From assembly GCA_965644295.1 (NCBI GenBank), contig CBFFRP010000357.1:1-64000 (forward strand): DNA of 64,000 bases, in the 5' to 3' direction. A program made the position numbers and the translations under genes. The stretch is from Paraphysomonas bandaiensis. Its lineage: Eukaryota > Chrysophyceae. The notes under the pieces were generated by a model, which was not told the origin of the DNA, did not search any database, and saw nothing but the letters and a program-made list of their open reading frames with translations. Below are positions 36,619-48,235 of this stretch, piece after piece (position 1 is the stretch's first letter; each line of letters begins with the position of its first letter).

Positions 36619-37399
36619 GTACGTCCTCTAACTCTTACACTTTGACTACAAATTCATAGCGTTGACCTTGTTTTTTTAGTAGAAACGCAGCTGTGTACTG
36701 AGGACATGATTTATTATAGTATGGTTAGAGTTCGAAAGTATTTGGTAATCGCTAATACTCAATTTCAGATCTCTAGTAATATAACTGTTAGTAATATGCA
36801 TTGTCACTGAAATACTGAATACTGTTGACACGGCGCAGAATCATAATATTATTGCAATACAATGTTCCTTATTACAAGTAAATTCAATTACGAATGTGCT
36901 TATTATTATGTGTATACTGTATACAGTATCCTCATATTCCGTGGGTGTGTCTCACTAATGTAGTGATTGCGTTAAGTAAATAAACTATATGAGATATACA
37001 TTCATACAACAACCTCAGTAGACTACCGGCGCATATTTGTGTGACGTAAAGCAGCGGCCCTAACTAGCTAGCTATAACTAGAAGTACGCAAAAATCTAAC
37101 TTACATACTCCAAGCAGCCAAAGATCTTATTTGCATAACCTATTCCTCAACGAATTCGGGCTCGCACCTTTTCGTGGTTCTGGGGGATGAGTAATGGAGT
37201 AAACTAACGTGCAAACATAGATTATCTGCTATCAGCTTTTGTGATACAAGCGACACTACTAAGTGCCATTTGTGTAGATGTCGTCTTGACAAGAGTACAG
37301 GAATGGGCCCACCTCAAGGGCATCCGGGACTGGGCCCACTTGAAAGGTAACTGGGGCATTCAGGTTCCAAAATCCTGAAGTCAGATATATCAACATTCT
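36619..37399. other. Intergenic, no gene seen
   Basis: AT-rich, unstructured DNA. A small direct repeat (tgggcccacctcaagg and tgggcccacttgaaagg) occurs at about 37305-37350. Confidence 0.5.
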
Positions 37400-37493
37400 G
37401 CTTGCTTACTACGAATGCTTTGAGTGATAGAGTGAAAGTGGTTGCATGTTGGTGCATACGGTGACGCACAAGCAGATTTCGTGGCGTTAAATA
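37400..37493 (-). repeat. Dispersed repeat family C, copy 3 (inverted)
   Basis: Reverse complement of the 17146-17235 copy: it contains gtgacgcacaagcagat and the flanking ctttgagtgatagagtgaaa. An 87-codon forward frame starting at 37442 runs across it (YGDAQADFVALN). A related string appears antisense in copy 2, hinting at a shared decayed coding piece. Confidence 0.7.
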
Positions 37494-37705
37494 CCATTAG
37501 TAGTAGGATAATGTCAGCGTTAATTATAAAGCACTATTTAGTTAATTTATTTTTTGCAGCACTAGTAGTTCTGTCTCTCTTACACTATATTGCTAATAAT
37601 CAGGCATTCACTACTACCAAAACACTGCACAGATATATAACCCTGAAACAGATAGAAAATATACGGAAGTCTATATCCGTGGTTGCTACTATCAAAATGA
37701 GATGA

Positions 37706-38096
37706 GCTTTAAGTAAAATTACAACATAGTTGTGTATGCAATAATAATCTATCTATAGTCTGACGACGTTTGTTCAGCGGCCAAAATAAGATGACATATA
37801 TGTCATAACAAATAAATGGAGTCTTAGCCTCTTTTCAAAATAATAAAAAATTATTATTTTAGACTGGGCAACTTTAGAGTTTTAGACACCCATAGTTGCT
37901 TCACTACTAGTCTATATCAGTAATTGCCAAGTGTTTCCTGAAGTATACGGTGCCGGTTCATGAATATAACTGTAAAGAAAGCTGTAAAATTTCGCTGGGC
38001 TTAGGTGCAAAATCATGCATATCTTCATGTATGTAAGGGATATATGTAGTTTGAGAGTCAGAACTACTTAACTTACTAGTGCTTAACTCTGATATT
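37706..38096. other. Intergenic, no gene seen
   Basis: AT-rich. Contains a short perfect hairpin aaataataaaaaattattat with its partner near 37841-37862. Confidence 0.45.
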
Positions 38097-38156
38097 CTAC
38101 TATTTAATGCTACGAAAGCTCTTGTTCGCCACCGCAAGCACCAAGGTGCAACCATT
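38097..38156 (+). repeat. Dispersed repeat family C, copy 4
   Basis: Matches copy 1 with CACCAAGGTGCAACCA intact and the same upstream phrase gtgcttaactctgat that also precedes copy 2. Confidence 0.75.
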
Positions 38157-38631
38157 TCTGCTCTCTGTCCTTAAGGTGAACTAGCCCGGATGCTTGACTC
38201 AGTAGGCAGTAGGCAGCCCAATACCCCGGAAACGTTGTATAGAGTCCTATCGTAGGAAACATTCGTAATCCAACAAATCTCAACCATATAGTTTATTTAA
38301 TGGCAGATATTATATTATATTCGCATTCCGTGTTGATGTTATTGCAAAGTTCTGAGCATATTTTCACCCGGAAAGCTACCTCCAAACTTAATATAGAGAA
38401 TCACTACTTCCTGCACAATACTGGTGGAGTAAAAAAGTGAAGGAGTTACTTTGTTAATAGTTACTTATTACACACATGGCATTATTTCGTTAGAAGTGAA
38501 AAGCAAGCATATGTCAACCTTGTAGTAGCCGTCCAGTATCTATCTAAAAATTCTAATATATAACTGCCTGCTGGTTGCGCTTACTAAAACAAAACACCAC
38601 GAAATAAAACTCCTATTGTCATTCGCTTTAT

Positions 38632-40146
38632 TTACATTTGTAGAGATGCATTGTAACCAACAGATAATTGGCGCGATGCTTGCGCCTTCGTTTTGTGTTC
38701 CAATGCATAATCACACAGTCTACATAGTACATTAGGGTGACAATATGATCGCTGTGTAATATCCAAAAATGCTTCCGAGAGTGGCTCTGACTTGTACGCA
38801 AAGTATTTATTGTATTCCTCTTCATTCTGTGATAAGCGGATGATAAGGTCAGCAATCTGTCGAGCAGTCATTTGGTTGGCGTTTATAAAAGAATCACGAG
38901 ATGGCATAAATTTATTGATTCCCTCCGCCCCCCTGTAAATAGGAAGAGTACCAGCTATCAATCCTTCATATACCTATATAGACGGAGACCGGAACACAAG
39001 TAAGGTACAGATACAACAAATAGCAATACACGCTACATACCTTCTCGGAAACATAATCAGCAACTCCAAGATTCTCGAACGCCAAATAGAACTTGTAATT
39101 CTCAAGGGTCTTCAACTTTCTTGCGCGTCTTTGGTCATGGGCTGGCCACCTGGGATCATTCGGGATCTCTTTTTCTTTGCGGTTGTTGAGACAGCCTCCG
39201 TAAGAATGAATCTAAAAATAGAGAACATTACGCTAAATTTAAGAATTACAGAAAAAATGAGGCCAACCGGTATATAGGACATAAGTTCTTTAATGAACTT
39301 TAGTCGGTTTGCGCCACCAGCTTTCTTGCAGTTGCTTATGAATGCCACAACATTAACACCTAATATTTTAAAACATTGAAAAGGGCACAATATACTCAAA
39401 AGACATAAAATTTGTAGTAATTTCACTACATTACAATCGATGCGCAATGTAAATTAATCACATATCGACAAGAGTGCTGCATGGCATGATCAAATACCAG
39501 TTCCATATCCAGTCTTCTCTTTAAAAGTTTTAGGACTGTTTTGAACGGCACTTGCATCATAAACATGCAAGGGATAGTAGGTCAGAGGTAGATTTGGCAC
39601 TCCAGATCCGGGATAGGTGGTCTCCTGCGAGTACGTGGCCAAGAGATCAAAGTTGGCTTTCAAATACTGTTGCTTGTTGAGTATAGTAGCATACATCGGC
39701 TGTTCCATTGTGTGCATAACAAAAAGAGAGGTTGGAAAAGGCTTTTTAGGGAAAAGCGGATGCTTTCGATTAAAGGTTGATGCAAGAAAAACAATAACAT
39801 CTGCAGTTTTAACCTGCATATGAGAGAGATAACCTCATGAGAATATTGTGAGAGTCATATAGGCTCATAGACGTACAGCTTCAGGCTTCATAGAGAACAA
39901 ACACTTCGTATTACATCGCTCCTTTGCGTATGTATAAAACCAATCCTCTTGCCAATTTAAGAATCCGATTATGTTGTTATACGTGGCGATGCGTATCGTT
40001 TGTTTCTCTTCAGTGAGATGTCTGTATGGATATGAGTGTATAGAGGGAGACACTGAGACATTAGACAACACTGAGCCTCTGCATACACAGAGAATTACAC
40101 TCAGGAGGGGAAGAATGTAACGCTGTGTATATGTAGAGGGGGACAT
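38632..40146 (-). CDS. GT10-family (alpha-1,3-type) fucosyltransferase
   Basis: Five exons on the minus strand: 40146-39877, 39813-39498, 39359-39268, 39211-39041 and 38973-38632, giving 396 residues in phase. An N-terminal signal or anchor (YILPLLSVILCVCRG) fits a type II Golgi enzyme. The C-terminal half carries the GT10 signature: VAFISNCKK, IHSYGGCLNN, then YKFYLAFENLGVADYVSEK followed by VYEGLIAGTLPIYRGA, which binds GDP-fucose. The final exon (FMPSRDSFINAN, then CHPNVLCRLCDYAL) is also typical. The protein would transfer fucose to N-glycan or other acceptor sugars in the Golgi. Length is normal for the family. Introns are 54-138 nt, and exon 4 ends with a perfect gtatgt donor. Confidence 0.93.
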
Positions 40147-40228
40147 GACCAGAGGTGAGATATGGTGATAGAGTTATAAACTACTTAACACAAACCCGCA
40201 CCTAGAGTACCATACGTACTACTGTATA

Positions 40229-40721
40229 CACGTACTTACATACCTACATACATACCTACCTACCTACCTACCTACCTACCTACATACATACATACCTACC
40301 TACCTACCTACCTACCTACCTACCTACCTACCTACCTACCTACATACATACATACATACATACATACATACATACATACATACATACATACATACCTACA
40401 TACATACCTACCTACCTACCTACCTACCTACCTACATACATACATACCTACCTACCTACCTACCTACCTACCTACCTACCTACCTACCTACCTACATACA
40501 TACATACATACATACATACATACATACATACATACATACATACATACATACATACATACATACATACATACATACATACATACATACATACATACATACA
40601 TACATACATACATACATACATACATACATACATACATACATACATACATACATACATACATACATACATACATACATACATACATACATACATACATACA
40701 TACATACATACATACATACAT
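40229..40721. repeat. Compound (TACC)n/(TACA)n microsatellite
   Basis: About 490 bp. The left half alternates blocks of TACC and TACA; the right part, from about 40493, is pure TACA for about 230 bp. The mosaic suggests repeated slippage and A/C interconversion. It lies between the fucosyltransferase start (-) and the small TM-protein gene (+). Confidence 0.95.
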
Positions 40722-40954
40722 AGATCTCAGTTGATCATTGTGGTATTTTGTATCTTTATCGCAGTGGAGTTTGCGTATCTATTTATTTATATTTCTGTGG
40801 ATGGAATGCAGTAGTTGTGTGTTATTAACCTCTGAGGGTTTTATAATGTGCTTATGAGGTGTCGGGTCTCTCGTGCTGTGGTCTCACACATGACCTGGCT
40901 CATACTCTGTGTGCCTCATAGGTCGTTACAGTTACTATTGAGAGTGTTTGCAGT

Positions 40955-41329
40955 ATGGAGATGTTATCAGGGCCTCTTTTAGCATCTAACACTATTTCGA
41001 GTAATGGAACCAGCCACTCTCATCATCATACAGACAGTGTCAATGCTTTGGAATTTGGAATAGGACTTACTCTAATCATTCTGGGCATTGTCGCAACTGC
41101 AGTAATCATTGCTATGTTTCGAAACAGTACTGTGGCTGATTCACGATCATTACACGCTAAGTGTCTTCTCGCCACTGCGGAGTCTGATCATGAGAATAGC
41201 CCTGTCGAGGTGGATGTTCAACGGCGGGACATGCGTACTTCGTGTACTTCAGTAAGAACTACACACCGTGATCGCAGTAACACAAAGTTTTACCGGCTGT
41301 ATAATGATGATGACATATATTGTGTTTGA
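40955..41329 (+). CDS. Small single-pass membrane protein
   Basis: A 124-residue protein of unknown family. A short Ser/His-rich N-terminal part without a signal peptide (NGTSHSHHHTD, one N-x-T site) is followed by one strong transmembrane helix at about residues 34-56 (GLTLIILGIVATAVIIAMF). A soluble tail with clustered charges (VQRRDMRTS, then RLYNDDDIYCV) ends the protein. An N-out, signal-anchor topology is likely. The 3' flank has two AATAAA motifs (about 41411 and 41426). Single exon. No function can be assigned. Confidence 0.6.
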   Translation: MEMLSGPLLASNTISSNGTSHSHHHTDSVNALEFGIGLTLIILGIVATAVIIAMFRNSTVADSRSLHAKCLLATAESDHENSPVEVDVQRRDMRTSCTSVRTTHRDRSNTKFYRLYNDDDIYCV

Positions 41330-41826
41330 TGACTTGCTACAATTAGTATGAATTTGTTAGAAGTTTATCGCATTGTTTTAGATCCAATGTTTTTCATATG
41401 CATTGGTAAATAATAAACTGTCTTTAAATAAAGGAGCATATCTGCTTTATATTGAATAGGGGACATATTTTGTTGTTCCTATCCTATGTTATATCCTAAG
41501 TTTATTGCGTTTATGAATGTAGTTGAGATATTGAGACACGAAAATGTACCCATTCGTAAAAGATAATAGTGGTGGTGTTGTAGTAATTTCTCCCACAAAC
41601 GTGGAACGAGTAGGCCTAAAGTAAATTTGTAAAGTAGAACCAAAGTACTGAATATTAACAGTTTGCTACAGCAACGTAGCATGCAAATTTACCAACAAAA
41701 ACTTTTCAGAATTCCAACAGGGAAACGGTCACAACGAAAAAAACAGAGTATTACAGAGCACATATTACTCTTCTGCTCCACACCATGGTGGTAAACGCCA
41801 AGTGATATCACAATGACTTTAACCAT

Positions 41827-42917
41827 TTAGTGCGCCGACTCGTCTGCAGGGTTGTGGAAGTGGAATTTCTGGGCACCGGTGATATCCATGACAATATCGA
41901 ACAGCAAGAATTGGCCGGCAGTCAGAGAACCAATCATGACACACCTGGGTCCGAGACCGACAGTACAGAGCTTGAAAAATCCGATCTCAGAGGCGATATT
42001 AAATAGACGTGAAGCAATCGATCCACTTCCTCCAGCACCTTGTTTGTTAACCTTGGAGAGAAGTGTATCGGCTGGGTGGGAGATGATGGCTGCAGCAACA
42101 CCAGCAATAACACCAGAGCCAAGGGCAACTCCAAGTTTGGTACTGCCAGTGAGTTCAGCTGTTGTCTTTCCAAGAGAGGCAGCAATCTGCTCTGCCGCAG
42201 CACCCTGGACAGCAAATTTGGCCATGGTATATGGAATCTGCTTGAAAAGGATAGGACCAAATCCAGAGTAAAAACCATTAATTACACCTTCCTCCTTGAC
42301 AAGACGGGCAGCGCATGAAGCAAGTCCATTGGCAAAGGAAGGGTTTGAGACCAATCGAATACGAGTGGCTTCAAGAGGACAAAGAAAGATGTCAGCGATG
42401 AATTCAGCCATTGCGGATGCTCCAAGATAGATTCCGGTACGGTTATCCCAAGCTGCCTGCTCGCCTAGTGACTGGGCAATGTTGATTTTGAAGAATTCCA
42501 CACCTCCAAACTTGAACCAACCTATTTATTCACAATTGATTATGCATACTATAATTAAGAAATATTGAATGTAATACCTTGAACAAAGTATCCAACAACA
42601 GTAGGGCCGAGTCCAGTAAGAAGCCCCATGGCACCTTCTTCGGCAACAACTTGACCGAATCCACCCACCAAGCCTCGGTTGTACTTAATTGGATCTAACT
42701 GGATACGGGTCTTGACAACATCAACTGGGGTCAGTGCACCATGAGTAATGGAACAACAAATTCCACCAGCTAGTGCACCCTTGAGGTAGTACATGATGTC
42801 ATATTTCTTCGAAGCTGAAGTTGCAACAACTTTACTGTCGTGGGATGGAGCAAAGTGGCGAGAAATTGATGGCATTACTGCCGATGTGGGCATCATTAGA
42901 GAAGAAAATCCAGGCAT
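41827..42917 (-). CDS. Mitochondrial phosphate carrier (SLC25A3-type)
   Basis: Two exons, 42917-42578 and 42521-41827, 344 residues. The protein moves inorganic phosphate with protons across the inner mitochondrial membrane for ATP synthesis. Three tandem carrier repeats are visible, with the signature P-x-D/E-x-x-[KR]-x-[KR] forms PVDVVKTRIQ, PLEATRIRL and HPADTLLSKVN. The second and third forms are those typical of phosphate carriers rather than ADP/ATP carriers. The repeats contain matching G-rich helices (KGALAGGICCSITHG, GSGVIAGVAAAII). The N-terminal 35 residues (rich in Met, Ser, no acids at first) may be a presequence. The 56-nt intron splits a Gly codon in VQGWFKFGG. Divergent from the p25-alpha gene at 43395 with 477 bp between starts. 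Confidence 0.95.
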
Positions 42918-43394
42918 CTTGAAACAAACAAACTATCGTATAATGCAATTCAAGTGTTATATCCGTCTGACTATATCGCTGATACGATGGATTCTAGATT
43001 TCGACTGTTAGCCAATCATTCAGCATTCTTTCTTGTTTATATACGGTAGTTTGGAATATCTCTAACGGCCACAAGAATTTTCATTTTATGTATTCAATTT
43101 TGCATATGAAGTTAATTGCTGATATATACGGTCAGCTGCCCGTATATAGCAGAGATAAAGGGGGATGAGAACCAATCATAGTCAAGGAAATCTAAATAGA
43201 GGGTTTTAATTAGTTCATTCATGTCAGCCTTTTTCGGTTACATCAACCCAGAATTTGATATAATAAGCATGCCATAATATATGCAGATCTGCAGTCTGTA
43301 TGTGTTGCACTATCAGCCCTTTGTAATGTACGATTAGGGCATATCTCGGGGCTGCGAATTTCTAAAGATATATACACTTGTTCCTTTTACTACA

Positions 43395-44540
43395 ATGGGT
43401 GCGGGTGCGTCTACTATGCCCTCGAAACTGACTAAGGATGATTTGTATAAAGTCTGTGATGAAATGTATGATTCTTTCAAAGATTCGGATGGGCTCGTGG
43501 ATAAAGAAATGCTTATTGCAGCTGCTTTTTCCGGTCAAGAAAAAGAAGTATATGATCTTTATTGCAAATTTGCACCCGATGGAAAATTGGACGCTCAGGG
43601 CTTCATGAGATTGTGCAAGGCTGCGAAATTATTGCACAAGAAAACATTTACAATTGCAGATGGGGTTCGTGCATTTGAAAAATCTAGAAATACTTCAAGT
43701 ATTGATAAAGGAGAAAAGGTCCAATACATTAACTACAATATTTTTAGAAATCTACTAGTACCTGATATCGCATCGAAGAAGGAAGTTCATATAGACAACC
43801 TGATATTCAAATTATCCCGAGTTGAAGCTCGTGTGCCAATGCTACTCCGTAAAAAAGATGATGATTTTGATTTAGGGGATTTAGTTGTACATGTGCAGGC
43901 GGAAAATGTGGATGATGATGACGATGACACCTCTGTTCACGCTGCAGGTACGCCGCAACAACACAAGGCAGCTCGCCGAATACAAAGCTGTTCTCGTATG
44001 CGAATGGCATCTCGATATGTTAATGGACTCAAAGAGGTATGCTTACATAATTTGTAGTCGTATATATAACCCTCTACACGTAATCAGATAAATAGCACGG
44101 CAAATGTAATAAAAGAAGAGGACTTTGATAAACCTGTGGATAAGGAGTCTGAAACAGAGGCTACCCTGGAAAGGTACTTCAAAAAGATTTGCCGTACTGG
44201 CGAAATGGATCTTTCTAAATTTGTCAAAATGTGTCGCGATTGTGGTATTATTGATAAATGTTTCACTAGTGTCGATGTGGAACTCTGTTTTTTGAAAGCT
44301 CGTATCAAAGCTAGCTCTAAAGAATGCCCGGAGTACAACAGCGGAGTGTTTCATGGGAAACGTATTTCATATAAAGTTTTTCGTGAGATTCTTCTACGAT
44401 GTATTGTAGAAAAGAAAGGAGTACCGATGCAAGTAGTCACCCATCATCTTGTGAATGGCGAGGCCAACCTTGTTTCGAAGAATACCACACCAGTTATTCC
44501 GCTCAAGACTGTTATTGCGGCAGTTGCTCAGCCTAAGTAG
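43395..44540 (+). CDS. Double p25-alpha (TPPP-like) protein with IQ motif and probable N-myristoylation
   Basis: Two exons, 43395-44036 and 44088-44540, separated by a 51-nt intron; 364 residues. p25-alpha proteins bind and bundle microtubules and are common in flagellated eukaryotes. The first domain covers about residues 12-140 (FAPDGKLDAQGFMRLCKAAK, then INYNIFRNLLVPDIA). The second covers about 225-325 (GEMDLSKFVKMCRDCGIID, then ISYKVFREILL). An IQ-like basic motif (KAARRIQSCSRMRMASRY) sits between them at about 192-210. MGAGAST is a good N-myristoylation start, suggesting membrane association. The two-domain arrangement is less common than the single-domain form. I am confident in the family and less so in the exact boundaries. 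Confidence 0.85.
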
Positions 44541-44935
44541 ATAGCTTATTATATTCTGTGTCTATTTGAATTTACACTTCAAAAGTTTGATACACACAGC
44601 TTATTGGTATTATTTATCTGAAGTATTAGAAAGATTGCATCGCGTATGTATAATAGTATTCCTCTATAAAACAGTGCCAAATGTAGTTGAAAGCAGAAGA
44701 ATATGGACATCGTCTCACAAAATGATGAATATATTTAACGCTATAGAGCATACTGCATTGACCCCAAACTACGGTACATCGATTAGGTCAACTAGATAAT
44801 GTATTAGTGATATATAACGGAACGAATTAGAATTAACCTACATAAACAAAATCGCATAGCACATATACAAAAAAATTTCATCACTCACGCAAAATGAGGT
44901 CAACAACGTTATATGATTTTGAGTTTGCAACAATG

Positions 44936-45739
44936 CTAGACATACAGCTCCACCATCTCTTCATAGCATCGAATAAATTCCCGAGAAAACACGACGACAT
45001 CTGCAGGCTCGTCCTGCTGCCATGCTTTTGACACTCGCTTCTGTAGGCGTTGGTACACATACTCTACTGAAGAGTCGAGAATACGCGATTCTAGCACCGG
45101 AAGTATAGAAAAAACCATTGTTCGGTCGTACCCAAGATCGGCCAGCCCTTGTAATGACTTTATCATGCCTTTCCATAGTTCGTTCTGGCGATGAAAAACA
45201 TCTGCTGGTGATACACTGGAGGCAGAACAGCTTTTATCGTCACTTGGCATCATAGGTTCACTAGCAATTCTTGACTCTTCTGCAGGACCTTCAGGGGCGG
45301 CATCACGATAACCAGGAGAGCATTCACATTCTCGGCCTGATTTTACAACAGGTTTGGCTCGAGCCAAACTGGCCCTGGTTTCTCTATACTCTGGCCGCCG
45401 AGAATGCTTTGGTACAGTTTTGTGTTCCTCTGTGGACTGATTCTGACCACTCATGCCACTGGATCTATGTCTATCGGCTACATGTCTATCTGATATAGGT
45501 CTATCTGCTACATGTTCATCTGCTTCATGTCCACCTGCTACATGCTCATCTGCTTCATGTCCACCTGCAGTACTGCAAGCAGCATCTTTCTCGATATAAT
45601 CACATGGACTCACTGGAGGTATACGAATATCGCTTCGACCCACTAGAGTATCAGACGCAGTGTGTATAGTGAAGGGGGCGTATACATTACTGGGACTCCT
45701 CTTTGATGTGGCGTAGAAATCCATATACAGATATCTCAA
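44936..45739 (-). CDS. Unknown protein with internal 10-residue repeat
   Basis: A 267-residue single open frame. The N-terminal half is disordered and contains a perfect 30-bp tandem repeat (GGHEADEHVA twice, followed by degenerate DRPISDRHVADRH). The C-terminal 80 residues (from about FHRQNELWKGMIKSLQGL) look like a compact all-helical domain rich in Leu, Val and Tyr. I do not recognise it. No signal peptide or TM segment. Its 3' end is about 400 bp from the end of the p25-alpha gene, convergent. Confidence 0.5.
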   Translation of the reverse strand: MRYLYMDFYATSKRSPSNVYAPFTIHTASDTLVGRSDIRIPPVSPCDYIEKDAACSTAGGHEADEHVAGGHEADEHVADRPISDRHVADRHRSSGMSGQNQSTEEHKTVPKHSRRPEYRETRASLARAKPVVKSGRECECSPGYRDAAPEGPAEESRIASEPMMPSDDKSCSASSVSPADVFHRQNELWKGMIKSLQGLADLGYDRTMVFSILPVLESRILDSSVEYVYQRLQKRVSKAWQQDEPADVVVFSREFIRCYEEMVELYV

Positions 45740-48235
45740 TACTGTTCCTAACGGGTGACTGTGTTATGTATGAATGCACTTATACAGAGCCAGTGACTAT
45801 GTGATGAGCTGTGATGTATACATAGAGACTGTGATAGCGGACAGTGCTATATGTATGTATATGTATGTATATGTATGTATATGGGAGATGATACGAGCGA
45901 TCTGTACATACTGCTGTACATACATACCATACCATATATACTGTAGGTATATACCGCATACACGGTACAGAGCACACACATAATCATACATACATAATCA
46001 TATAAAATCCTTCGATTCGAATATCTTTTTTTCTTTTCTTTTCGAATATTCTGTTGAACTTCAATGAGTGAGCTAAAAAAGCGGTAGATTTCCAGAAAAC
46101 CAGTGAATTATATATAAATTGTATTTCGAAAATCCAGTTTTTGAGTCGAAACATGAAACAAAAAACATGGATATTTCATGAAGATGAGCATATTTTTAAG
46201 CTTTTCCAGAAATCTAGAGCTTTTTTGGCCTATCAAGCACACGCTTGTTATAACCTACAGAAAAGAGGACATAAGAGTCGACTATCGCCAGCACCAGCGA
46301 GCCATATGATCAGAGTTCTATTCTTCATTGCATTGATTTCATTTCAAGTGCACTCTATCTCTCATATAGAGACATCTGTGGTCCGTATATCAGACTGAGA
46401 GCTTCAGGAGCATCTATGAACTACATACACATGCACAAACAGCACACTGACATTACACATATAGCTCTAGTCGTCGCAGACACAGGAGGAGTTCTCATGA
46501 TCAATTGAGATCTCATGGGAGATTCCTTCTCTCCCTCTGCCTCGGAAGCATCCACATTCCGTCTTGCAGAAGCCTCCCTCTTCTTATTCCTCGCTATTAG
46601 AGACTTTAGGTCCCTCCTTCGGGCCTGCCATTGTCTCTTCGACTCCTATTTCACGTAGTTTTGCGCACAGTATGTATGTTATTAATGGGGTCCACAAACA
46701 CGATATGAACCAACAGCTACTTATATACAGAGAAGAATAAAGCTGTCCCCACTTGGTGTGCATAGACGATCTTGTATTTCCAATTGGCTTGCAGCAAACT
46801 CTATTGATTATGATAATCAAGAACTGAAAGGCATGTTGGTGGATGTCATACACAATGCATATCAACTGAATAGCAAAGCGAAGGAAGGAACTGATAAATG
46901 CACTATGCACTAACGAGCTAATAATTCCATGTCTCTTCAGACTAGTCGCTTGCTGCTAAGGTTCCAGAAGTAATGGTTGTTACTTCTGCATAAAGTACCG
47001 CTGTAGTTGCGTCACATATCATATTATTACTATTATGTGTAGCTATATATTGCTGTTAGCTATTAACATGATGCGTCTCAGACTTCTTTTAATTTTTAAC
47101 GAAGGGCATTTAATTCATCAAACTCAATATATACTAAGATATTGTGGCTGAGAACTATATATATTTCTAAGTATTACAAGCCGCGAAGGTGACCTTATTA
47201 TAATTAATATTTAATATATATTAGGATTCATCTTTACAGAAGATAATATATGTGAAATATAGAAAATAGTGTTCAATGCAATATATTATTAACTGAATTA
47301 ATGATTGTATCTGTTGGAAGATACTTGATCGTCATCATAACGATCGTCATTGTCAGTTATACTTCTCACTATTCCGTTGTGTGTAATAGTTATGTTCTAC
47401 ATTATTATTCACTCTTTCTACATTACTGTGTTCATCACTTTACATTTTAATATCACAACATACTATTAGAATATGGATTTTATTTTAGTATATTCAGTAT
47501 GTCACTTGAAGACAATATACGAGAATACAGTGAAATATAGTGATGTACAAATGCTGTGATGGTATTGAGAAACTAAAATCAAGATATGTTTAGTAACGAG
47601 AGGTTCACATATGTAGGAGATTATGCGTGGAACAAAATGAGTTTGTCACAACTTCGTGTAAACGATATTAATTAATCTATCTAGTCTAACGACAAATTCT
47701 CTCTGAGATCTAGTTAAGAATGAGCAATTTCCAACACATACTTCCTACTGTTACTAAGCTTAAATCTGCATTATATAATATCTGAAATATACCCAAATTA
47801 AAGAAAAAAGTGAAACAAAGGAAGTTAAGATACCATAGCAGCGAACAAAGAAAATTATAATATTGTAGGCTACAGAATATCAGTACTCTACCAGCAAACT
47901 ATATGCTCGAGTCACTTTAGCGCCATTTTTGACCTCGTTCTCTGCATGTTTTTAGAAGTACTCAAAGCAACAAAACGAGCGGATGCAGGGGTAATACAGA
48001 TTTACAAACTCACAACGTATGTGTAGTGTCTGTAACCATAACTGAATGCATCAGGATCAATGCGTTATTAAAATTCACTTTCACACACTAACTTTCTTAA
48101 ATTTCAAAACGATTCATACCTTCACACCATACGGACCGTTCGTAAGTTCAGCCCTACACTGATGTACCTATGTTAAACCAACAACATTTTCATATGTTCC
48201 AACTGTTCATATCAGCTATCTACATCACATTAGGT
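45740..48235. other. Long gene-poor AT-rich stretch
   Basis: 2.5 kb with no gene I can support. It contains a TATATG-type simple repeat at about 45848-45882 and a small frame at 46306-46398 with a signal-peptide-like start (MIRVLFFIALISFQVHS) that ends after 30 residues. A 108-codon minus frame at 46584-46910 is Cys-containing but shows no family. Otherwise featureless. Confidence 0.5.

Noticed and set aside
46306-46398. Tiny secreted protein of 30 residues
   Set aside because: There is a signal-peptide-like start only, with no mature region and no supporting exon found downstream.
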